Assembly (NCBI GenBank): GCA_005408345.1
Contig: SEMN01000020.1
Span: 1,054,001 to 1,118,000 of the forward strand
Source: Macquaria australasica
Taxonomy: Eukaryota; Chordata; Actinopteri; Centrarchiformes; Percichthyidae
DNA length: 64,000 nt
Direction of reading: 5' to 3'
Positions 1 through 11,543 of this stretch are shown here, one piece after another. A program made the position numbers and the translations under genes. The notes under the pieces were generated by a model. That model was not told where the DNA came from. It searched no databases and was given only the letters and a program-made list of their open reading frames with translations. How positions within the stretch are numbered: position 1 is the first letter of the stretch; each line of letters begins with the position of its first letter.

Positions 1-329
1 GCTCAGAATTTAGTTCTTTATAACAAAAACAACCAACACTTATTTACAAAACTATTCATTTTTAGTTTTTAAACTCTATTTCTTGAATCTGCCTTTTTTC
101 ATGTTTTGACACACACTGTTTTGCATATATTTGGATGAAATGTGCTATATAAAGTTTTATTTTAACTTCTCACTGAACCCTGCGTTCTCATCTTGAATTT
201 GTGTTAACACAATTTCAATCTATAATTTTTAAAAAAGGCAAAAAATATGCTCGAGTATTTAATAGATAAATCATGATATTCTAAAATACAACAACTTAAC
301 ATACAAAAATAGAAAAAATTAACCATCAA
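1..329. other. AT-rich flank downstream of LRRCC1
   Basis: I see no gene or recognisable repeat. It holds a possible alternative poly(A) hexamer for LRRCC1 (AATAAA on the minus strand at 156-161). Confidence 0.5.
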
Positions 330-426
330 AATTAAAATAAATAAATTGCTTTATTTTAAAAAATACAACATTCGTCTAGTGTTTAAATTCATACATTGCC
401 ATAGCTGCAAAGTCATATTTCATGTG
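330..426 (-). terminator. LRRCC1 3' UTR with poly(A) signal
   Basis: On the minus strand an AATAAA hexamer (350-355) lies about 70 nt past the stop codon in AT-rich sequence. A second AATAAA is at 156-161. The cleavage site is inferred, not visible. Confidence 0.6.
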
Positions 427-537
427 TTAAAAGTCTTTTAGTACACTTGTGAGACGCTTCATTTTCTCTTCCATGATTCTCTTGTTAGTTTCCGTCTCCT
501 GCAGGAGCTGACGCATCTCCTCCTCCACATCAAATAC
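427..537 (-). CDS. lrrcc1: LRRCC1 terminal coding exon 19
   Basis: Encodes VFDVEEEMRQLLQETETNKR to LTSVLKDF and then TAA at 427-429, matching human KEMRELLEETCKNKK. The acceptor is CCTCAG|GTA. A CA/GA microsatellite lies 10 bases upstream of the acceptor. Confidence 0.94.
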   Translation of the reverse strand, partial: VFDVEEEMRQLLQETETNKRIMEEKMKRLTSVLKDF

Positions 538-555
538 CTGAGGAAGACACACACA

Positions 556-589
<34 letters not shown>

Positions 590-3500
590 CAGCCTCAGCT
601 ACAGAAAACACATCCAATTGTTTTTAAATAGTTAAAGCCTTTTTTTTAAAAGACTTTCAAAGCCTTGTTGGGTGAAATGCAAAGAATCAAAATGGACATG
701 ATTAGAGGTAAGACAAGAAACTAGTTGATACCACAGAGGCCAGTTTTACTCATAATATTGTCAAACTGCATATCTGCATCACAGGGTCCATTGTCTATAC
801 CGCTTATCCTCTTAGAGGGTCGCGGGGGGCTGGAGCCAATCCCAGCTGACATTGGGCGAGAGGCGGGGTACACCCAGGACTGGTCGCCAGTCAATCACAG
901 GGCTGACACATAGAGACAGACAAACATTCACACTCACAGTCACACCTACGGACAATTTAGAATCACCAGTTAACCTAACTTGCATGTCTTTGGATGGTGG
1001 AAGGAAGCCGGAGTGCCCGGAGAGAACCCACGCGGACACGGGGAGAACATGCAAACTCCACACAGAAGGGCCCCAGCCGGCCGGCGAACTCAGAACCCTC
1101 TTGCTGTGAGGCAACAGTGCTAACCACTGCACCACCGTGCCGCCCTCGTTGCAGTCATCATTTTCAAAATGTCTTTGTTTATTTTTTTTTTCAGATTCAC
1201 AAAGGACAGCTGGAACACCATCTGCTGTGTAAAAATCATTTTCAGTGACAAGATTCCATTATGTATAATGACTTATAAATCCAACAGTGTAGTAAGCAAC
1301 TGTGGCCTGTAACCACTGGTAACCACTTTCAAAAAGTCTTCTTTTGAACACAGTGAAGCACTGTACGATTCTGTACGATATGAAATATTAAGACTATTTT
1401 TTAGAACCCTCTACTATATTTACCACACACAGACTAATCCTTATCCATGTTATATTGAGGGTTAGACTGGGCTTTTGTTCATATTTGTCATATATGAACA
1501 CACTGGCACAAAGCATCTGTTCTGCCTTCCAACTTGAAGGAAAACCAGGCATTTCTGTGAAAAACGTGTCTCTATTTTACCTTCTGATTGGCTTGTTCAA
1601 TATGTTTCTGCTTTTCATTCGCCAGTCGAAGCAGCTCAGCTTGATGGGCAGCCTGGCCAGACTCTAGCTGTCGACGAAATGCATCATCCACACAGCGTAA
1701 CTTCTCTACTGCAGCTCTGCAGAACAGACAACAACAAATAAAACAATGTTACATAAGGTAGATCACCTGGAGGATGTTGTCCTAACTGCTATGGGTAAAA
1801 TAAGCATGTGCATTTTTTAGGGTGGATGGCCCCAGAAATGAAGCACTGACATAAATCTAAACTAATATTTTATTTAAAATGACATAACTCACCAGCTCCT
1901 GCCTCAAGTGCAACATCACTAATACACTATGATCATGATCATGATTTGACCCCTGACTTCATAAGTAATATGATATTACAATTATGAGTCTTCAGAGTTC
2001 TATATCTTCTGGGTTTGGGAGAGAGATGGAAGAAGCACGTATTTAACAAATACTGCCCAAAACATTTCAGAGTGAGACATACTGTATTTGGTCTTCCTCT
2101 TAGGCAAGAAAAACATTTTATCAGCTTTCTTGATAACTTCCCTCTCCTCTAAGATTTAGGAAAGCTGCAGAGCTGTCCTAACCTGTTCCCAGCAGATGGA
2201 TAATGATAGGACACACATGTGTGCACAGTCTGGTAGATATTGAAACACAGAATGAAGAACACTTGATTTAAAGTAAAAACAAGTTTCTTCAAACTTCTTG
2301 TGACAGATTTTGTCTGGGATAATCGCTCTATCAACGAAACCGTGTCTACTCAGTAAAAACAAGTTATTTTAACCAATGCCCTTAATTTAAAACAAGCAAA
2401 TACAGATACAATAACCATCATATGGGATATAAGAACTGTGACTGCCTTTATTGCAACTCAAAGCTACAATACTATTCATATTCAGTAACTTCCCTACTAC
2501 TATACGTCAATATATGTACTGTAACTGAGTGATTCTGAGATGCCCGATAACTATTGTACACACGGGCCCAAAATGTAACAGAACAGCAGATAGGGAATTT
2601 TGAACATATTTGCTCTTATCTGATGTTGTATCATACTTGTGTGCTTCTGTTGCTTTATCTCTTTCCTCCAGCAGTAATTGTTCCTTGGAATCAAAGTTCT
2701 CCTTCATGCGCTTCACTTGGCTCTCCAGCCGTGTGAGCAGGTCTGCCTTCTCCTGCCACTTCTTACTGGAATCACTAATAGAAAGAATAGGTAGAGAGAA
2801 ACACACACAAAAAAAACAGGACGTAAAGATGGCTAGACGTCTAAGGCCCCTTTAAACATACATACTGAGGGTTTGAGTTGAGTTTATGTGTACTATAAAC
2901 AGTACGACAACATTAGTTATTCTTATTAAGTAATACTTCCAAATTACTTTTATAAATTACAATTCCACATTGATTATAATGCAGAATTTTTCTACTATGT
3001 CTGTGTATGTAATGGGATGCTTGCCTGTAAACTCTTTTAACCTCCTCAAGCTCTGCCTCCTTGTCCTCCAGCTGCTGTTTCAGCTCCTCCTTGCGCAGGT
3101 TCAGATGCTCCACACGCTCCCTCAGCTCAGCCTCCCGAGCCGTTTCCTCCTCCAGCTGCTGCTGGAGCCTCTTCTGGGCCTGGACCGCCTCCTCACGCAG
3201 CCTACGGATCTGATCATCACGCTCCTGCAAAGCCTTAGACAGCAGGAAGGCAGAAGTGAAAGAGAAACTGCTTCAGTGTGTCTCAAGATAAAAACATGGT
3301 AAGACAGATGGATAGATACATACAGTATACACAAATGGCATTGTCAAGGTAAAATGCACAAATATGAATGCTGAAGTAGTGGCAGGTTCTGATACGATGG
3401 ACTATTTTGTTGTTTTGCTTTTAGAACAACACACTGATTTCAATAATCAAAGTATCCTATTACCTCTTTGAGTCTGCGGATGGTCTCTGTCTGGTCATCA

Positions 3501-6500
3501 ATGATTTTGGCTTTGATTTTTAGGGCATCATTGTCTCTCTCGTTCTGTTTCTTCTGAGTCTCCAGCTCAGCGCCCAGCACCTCTATCCTGGCCTCCAGGC
3601 GTCCACGATCCTGAGCCAAGGACGCTCCTAGTAAAGAAAAATTACGTCAAATTGTCTCTTGATGTTAAACTTTACTACTTTAACAACTATTATTCTTTTG
3701 TGTATTTTTATTATTGAATTCCATATTCCTTTATCTTATTTTTCTTGTCAGTGCCTTTAAAATGTTGTTTTTGTCCATTTTAATGCCTTACACAAAGCAT
3801 TTTGAAATGTTTGTGTTTGAAACAGTCCACTGTGTACAATTAACTTGCCTAGCCTTGCCTGGTGTGTAAGAGTGTGTTTTATCTCAAATAACCACTAGAT
3901 GGCAGGCTGTACTTGATACAGATGAAATAAACTGTTAGTACTACAGTATTAAGCCAAACAGCTAATGTCTTCTTCATACTGACTCTAAAGTAGAATCTCC
4001 AAAATGTTAAGAGTGACTCACTCACAATGCATTAGAGTAAGATGGACTCAAGGGAAGACCTGTGCTAATGTTTGTTGATAAACAACTAAAACTGGTTGTC
4101 AATGTGTGTCATGCACTATCAGGCTCATTCAAAGTGGACATCAAGTGCCCTCCTGGATGCCCCCCACCTTGTTGAGCAAGCTCCTGGCCCCAGATCCTCC
4201 TCTCAGCCCTGAGGCCGTCTATCACCGACTCCTGAGCCGTGAGCTGAGACAACAGTCGTGATTTGTCTTTCTTGAGCAACTCGAGCTGCAGGCCGAGACG
4301 CCGGTCCTGCTCTACTTCTGCTTCCAAGGAATGTAGGCGGCTCTGGCAGAGGGACAGACAGAGAGACAGTATTAATGATCAATGGCCATCTGTCATGGCT
4401 GACAGATGGAAGGGCAGCAGGAACATTCAGTATTCATGACGTCTCAAAGTAGACTGTCTCCTACAGGCTCAGGCCGAACAATTTTTGAAGAGGCAATGAC
4501 TTGATGCCCAAACTGCTCATCTCTGTTGTATCTTATATATAATGTGATTTTTCAAACCTGATCAGACAATTTATTTGTAATTTCCTGTGCTGAAGAAAAA
4601 AATCCAGTCAGATCTCACTCTTTTACTTTAGTGCTGTACCTTTAGATCAGTGACAGCATCTCTCTTGGCTTTGATGAGTTCAGAGATGCGGCTCTTCTGT
4701 TCTTTGACCATGGACGTGAGCTCCTGCACCAGAGAGCCCGATTTCTTCTCCCTCTGCTGGGACTGGGCGAGGGTCGCCTTGAGCCCCAACAGCTCTGTAG
4801 TCATCTGATCACAAGCCTCCTTTACCTACAGAAGCAGAGCGAGGATTTGGAATTGAATGTGAATGAGTAATCTAGGAGTTGAACAGAGTGAAGGACTTTT
4901 GGTCCAAGCATTAACCGACTTGACAATTTTATCAATCAATGTCACATTCAAGGTCTGACAGAAAAGGTTTCAGAGTTGCGGATTTAAAGAAAGCAAACTT
5001 TTAAAGGTTTCCTTGAGTGAGGGTTAGGCTGGAAATCTGTACCTTATTCAGACTTTTCCAACGGTCAATGGCTGGAAACTTAAAGTAGAACATTGTGCAA
5101 GTGGTAGCAATCAAGACTAAGATTACATTTTGTGCAAAGGCAGAATGAAATCTGTAACCGTAACGAGAAAGTACAGATTGATTCAAATCCAATTCTTTTG
5201 TATAGCTTTCTTCCTGTGGCAATCACTTCACCACTTGTCCAGAGTGATGATCCTAATTCAATCTCAGCTTTCACCATCGGGCTGAAAAATCCACTAAGGC
5301 TATCAGGATTGGGTCAATTCCAGTTCAATCATTTCACTTTTTACTAGACATAGTAATCATTTATCAGCTGGACTGTACAGAGAGCGTAGAGTAAAATTTT
5401 GGACAACACTTCAGTGATTACAGGCCATCTGTATGGCAGGTGTCCATCTTTTAGCAGACCTCAGAGAAGCGAGCAGCCTCGATGGTTAGTGCCATGCGAA
5501 ACTCGTCCTCCAGAGCAGCGTACTGTTTCCTGCCCTCTGCCAGTTTCTCCTGCAGCTCCACCTCCCTGTGGGCGTGTCTCTGTTCCACTGACGCAACTTC
5601 TTTCGCCACTGCCTCACGGAAATCTGCCCCGCCAGGCTGCAACCGCAAATCCAGCTGTTTTCTGTGAAACAATGCAAACAAGGATGGTACATTGACCTGT
5701 TTAAAAGGCTACTGGAGCCTCAACACAAACAGGATAGTCTACTTTGTAACTTGTGGGTCATAAAATTCCAACTGTATATTTAGAATACATTTTAAAAAGA
5801 TTAAAAATAAACACAGTAAGTTGAGGGCTCAACAAATAGGAATGTTTTCCAATAAAGAGTTTAAATAATAAATGTGACTGATGTACTGACACTCTTGGCA
5901 TGAGATTAATAACCATCCACTAGTAAATATCAAAAGGTAGTTATTTTAATCTTGATTTCAAATCTTAAAGGTTAGGTTCACGATTTCTCAAGTCTGTCTG
6001 CAAGTCAACTGTTTAAATGTTCATATAGGCACCTGGCTATTGTTTTAAGAGATGTGAAAAATCACAAACCTATCCTTCATGTATTTTTCTATAACATTGG
6101 ATGTTCATGAGCACATAAGTAACAATCAAAGTTTAGAAAATGTATCATTTCTCAAGAGTTAAACTCAAAAACACTTCAAACTAGTCAGAAGAGCAAAGAC
6201 AAAAACACAAATACAGAAACCTCTCATGTGAAATAACCTATAACTATTCTACTTTTGGCAGAAAATGTTGGATCTGTCACTCATAGGAAGAAGAGAAAAT
6301 ACATTTTCAGGACCTTTACAAAGCAAGACCTCTTCCAGTGATTCAGAATAAAATCCTTCAGGGGTACCTGTGCTCTTGTTCCCTGGACGCCAGCAGTTCA
6401 TGCAGCTGCTGCAGTTTGTCTTTATGCTGACGTACTGAGACTCTCTGGATGTCCAACTCTCTCTTCAGAGCTGCTGCCTTGTTCTCCAGCTCCTGGTGCC

Positions 6501-9500
6501 GCTTCATCTGAAGAAGGTCAGCACATGTTTTATACTGTCAGAATGACAGTTGACATGTCGAATGACACGCTCTGCTGAATCCTTTCATCTGTCTGCATTT
6601 ATTCACTCTGCAACTGAACTGCTACACTGGTATAATCAAAAATGATAAATTATATAGAAAGTTAACAGTGGTAGGTAATATAGTGTAACAGAAACAGCAT
6701 GATATTTTTATATTTGTATGACTTTGAAAAAACTTGTTCTGATTTTTTTATTTTCCTATTTATCAAAATGGTGATATGTTAAGTGTTCTTGGGTATACTA
6801 AACCTACTGTACCTCCTCAGCCTGCTGGCGAGCCCTGAGTGCCTCTCCATGGGAGATGCTTTCCTCCAGTCTGCGCAGCACAGTCTTGTGTTGTTCTTCA
6901 CTGCTGCGGGCCTGCTCCAGCTGCTCAATTAGGGACTGACACCTCCCCTCCAGCTCCTCAGCACGAGTCTGCAGTTCAGAGCGCCCCGATCGCTCCTTTA
7001 GCAACAATTCTTTCAGTCTAGATGGGGAGATGGGATAGTCAAAATCTTATCTCAAGGGTGAGAAAATGGAAATATAGTGAAATTGGAAATAGGAAAAAAA
7101 TAACATTATACAAAAGGGCAGTCTGGTGAAAGGAAAGAAACAATTGAAAAAAACAAGCTTGGAGAATTCAGAACACACACTACAACTACGACCACCTACA
7201 GTAGCTCACTCTTTAAACTTGCCATGATGAGTCATTTCTCTGTGATCTGTCTCCTGATGAGTGAGGGAGTCAACAGAAGCAGTCATGTTGAGTGTCATTA
7301 GAAAGTGACAGTTAAGAGTGATTCATGTAATACTGCCGACATATGCTTGTCACCAGGCTTCTAATTACACCCATAATGCAGATTTATCTAAGCAAGGTGT
7401 GAAGCAAGCACGAACAGTGCACAAAATATTTATACCTGGTTCTATCTGTGCAGTGCAGGAGAATAGACACTCACAGCCAAATGGTCTCACATTTGTGTAG
7501 GGACAGAGATAGGAATATTTAATTATAGACAATTATAGCCTCATGAATTTAAATATAAGGTATGTAAGCAGGATGGGTGCGTAGGTTAGTGAGCTTTATA
7601 CTAAATAGCTTTATTATCACAGATAACTGTAGGCATGCTTTAATGTTTGGGGGTAATGGAGCCACAATGTGTGCTTGATTTCATGAGAGGCTACAGGACA
7701 ATGATAGTGAGGAGTTTTAATGGAAGGATGGATACTCATTGTTCAAGAATGAGACAGGCAGCAGGCCCTGGTCTCAGGAGAGCCAATACAAAAGATGAAG
7801 AGGGTAGAAATGGATGAGAATCCATTATGCAGTTAACATAAAATCCACAGAGACAAGTTCAATTATCCCTTTTCAATTTGATATCTGCTTTACAGCTATT
7901 GCGCTGATTCATGTGGAAGTTTGAGTGCAAAGTGCATACATGTGCATCTGTGTGTCCAACCAGTTTTCCTCTTACCTGTCTGTGGTGTGCAGGGCCATGC
8001 TCTGAAGGTCCTTTTCCTCGCTGACCTTCGTCTGCAGGCACTTTAGCTCCTCTGTTAGTTTCCTCACAGCCTGCTCAGCCTTCCAACGCCTCTCCCTTTC
8101 CTGGTCACGCTCTTCCACAATAGTCTGAGTGCACATACACAAAAACACAAATACTAAGAGATGAACAATTAAACAACAAAGTTCTTTGAAGTATCGGTAA
8201 GTTCCTGTAAAGAATACTGAGAAGAATAAAGGGGAACTCTTGGGGAGTACTGCTGCATATGTGAAAAAAGTCAAATGAAAAATGTTGATGGTCTTATTTT
8301 ATTTTTACAAGTGGTACCTATTATTCTGTTCCTCTATGTGCATATGTGTGTGTAATAGTTTTGTGTAAAACAAAAAGACATAGAAACAAAAGTATGCTTT
8401 CACAGAGATGTGGGTTCAGATGCACAGAGGACGTCTACTCCCCTGTTGTACGGGGATATAACCTTATTCATATTACATTCACTCATTAAAAATAGAAGCT
8501 GCCATTCAGTTTGCAGGTGACCTATCCATGTTGTACCCTGTAGGTTTCCTCCTCCTCAGTGGATTTGGTTTTCACGTCGCCTGAGGCCTTAGCAGTTCTC
8601 AAAGGTGCCCTCCTTGTTGGCCCCACTGCGTCTATATTCCCTGCGCCGCAAGCCTTCCTCCTGGGCCCCACAGCAGACTTTGAACTCCTCTGTTTATGAT
8701 TCTCCTGATCGCTGCACATAAAACAAATCACAAGTATTGAACCAGCTGTATAATTGATTATAAACAGCCCTCAAGCTAATGTCTGGTCAATAAAAGGTCA
8801 AAGCAGACGACTTGCTCACTTTTATAGGTAGGCAAAGTTTGAACAACTCTGAATTCAATTTGGAGTGAATATTTTACCTTGCTTTTGATGAGGACATTTG
8901 GGAGCTTACTTAAGTTAAATTACTGAATCCTAAGCACATGTCATCAGTGGCTGATGAAGTAAGATGAGGGGGTAGACCATAGAAGCATGGTCGTTAATCA
9001 TGGGAGTGAGATGACAGTTGTAATTTCTACAGAGAGGAGGAAAGTTCACCACATTGCTCAGAGGAGAAAATGCACCACCCCCTTTCTGCTGAGAGGAAAA
9101 AGGATTTCCTCTATAATCAAGAGGCCTGATGATATTAGATGATGCATGCTGAACAAAATGGAAATATCCATTGCTGCATATTGTGTTTGGTTATTATGAA
9201 CGCGGACTTTGTCAATTACTACATCATAAACACTTCTGTGTCAGCAAATTTTGTGTGAATGTGATTATCATTACTTGAAGGTACACTCCCTGATTTTGTT
9301 ATAGTATCCAATAGCGCTTAAAATATCTTCACACAGTTGAGTTTCGAAACATTAACAGTGAGTTCTGAGGAATGTTTGGACTTTGTGGGGGTGGCAGTTA
9401 GCTACTATAACAAAATCAGGGAGTACACATGTAAACACGACGGCAAAACAAAATATTCACACTACAGACAATAGTTAACCTGACAGCTGAAACATCTTTT

Positions 9501-11478
9501 TTTGTGCAGAGATATGCAGGTACAGAATCACCTGTCTGATCTCCTGCCCTTGGTCTCCTTGGGGGCCGTCCTTGATGTTACGCTGTTACGATGTTTGGGG
9601 ATCCTGGTGCGCCTCCTGTTTTCCTTCCCGCTGTCACACTCACTCTCTGACGTGCGGTCTGTGTCCCTCTTGGCTTTCCGTACCGGCACCACAGAATTAA
9701 CAGAGCTACTGGATTTGTCACCTGCAGGGGCCTGAGTAAATATTGCAGAAATACTGATAATATGTAAGGGGATAAAATGAAATATTCAATGGTCTACATG
9801 TTTGGATGAATACAAACAAAATAATAAATGAATTAAACGTAGGGTATATTTGATAAACATAGCAGCAACATGAATTGGATCACTTAGACACACTAAAGGT
9901 AAAGAAATAATATCTGTGGTATCAAAACTGGGATTCTGCCTGGATACCATGAATACTTAGTCTAGAACTGACAAATTAAGCAGTCCCAATGGGCATCTTT
10001 AGGGAAGAATGTTCTCTTAAATTTGAAAAAGGTAAAATACTCCTATTTCTAATATTTGATGTGAATAAGCATTTTTTTAAAAGAGGGCAAGCTAAACACT
10101 ACTAGTTTTTATTTAAATATAACCATCTATATATTTATCTCTTCACCTACTCTCACCTGCTGTACACCTCTCACAAATACTTATTAATAAATAAATTAAT
10201 GGCTGTCAGCATTATTTTCATGAGCACCTGCTGGATGAGCTGGGACACCTGGTGCTCCAGTTTCCTGATGCGTTGTTCATTAACTGGGTCTGCTGGATCA
10301 GCCGCAGTGGAGTGAACTGGCTTGAAGCTTTGGCGATCCGGTTGTGCAACTGGAACTGCGACTGCTTCAGAGGAAATCCGCTGGCGAAACTGGGTCAGCA
10401 CCTCATCGATGCGTGGTGTGGTGAGATGGACATCCCCTCTAACCTGCAATGGAAACTTAAATTTGCTCTTTCCATTTCACTGTGAACACTTTCTTATATC
10501 AGAGTTCCCACTGTGGCTGTGTTACACTCCACTGCAGCTGGTTTTGCTAAAGAGACAAACAGATGGATATTGCCATCTGGTGCAATTAATGTGTAAAGTA
10601 ACTTATTGGTAAATAGATCAGATTCCCAAACTTTAACTATCCTGGGATAAATAAAATAAATTACATAATATTCCAGCGATTCAGTGACCACTGGGAATTC
10701 TCTATTTACAATGACTACTTGGGCTACAGGGTGGTACACAGTGGCTCCATGAACAGCATTTTCTTTATTTACTTTCCTGAGGTCTTCCCAATGCAAAATG
10801 TGGATTCTTTAATTCCTTTGCATTAGGGAGCTTCTTAAGTATTAAAGTGTTACAATGTAATTATGATATAAGTTTATACATACAGTAGACATAGAGTCTG
10901 TTCTGAACATTGTTGTACTATGCACCCTTCTCTTGGAATATTTTCCAAGATAAACTTCATTTTGAAATGCTGCTTTCATATCAGGTATTCTAAAGCCACA
11001 TTCAAGTAGGAATGTAACTGTTTCAAAGTAAAGCGTCTCTCTCTCTTGTCCTATTTTATTGTTCTATATTTGAATGTTGTAAATGAATTGTGTGTGTTCT
11101 TCTGTGACTATGTGTTCACACTTCTAAGCAGCCATGTTGGCCAGGTGTCTTTTGCAAAATAAGATAATTTATCTCAAGAGACTTCCTGCTTAAATAAAGA
11201 AAACATTTAACTGGAATATGGTCATCTTATCTTATCTTATTATTATGAAATATAACGGTATAAATATAAGGTTACTAATGGTAGCATGACATCAAAAATT
11301 ACTGCTTCATTGTGACTAGTATCTGAGGACAACAGGAGGTCCACATAGTCCTCCAGACCAGGGATATCACAGGGACTCCCTAATCCAAGATGTGATGGAT
11401 TTCCCAGCCGGTCCAGGCCATCCAGAACAGAGATCTGTGGCGACGACTGCATAACAATCTCCCTGTAACCTGCAGCAA

Positions 11479-11543
<65 letters not shown>

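Noticed and set aside
812..1135. 107-codon frame and its partners near 1 kb
   Set aside because: Lies inside a tRNA-headed SINE/L2-type repeat; the frames are by-products of that repeat.
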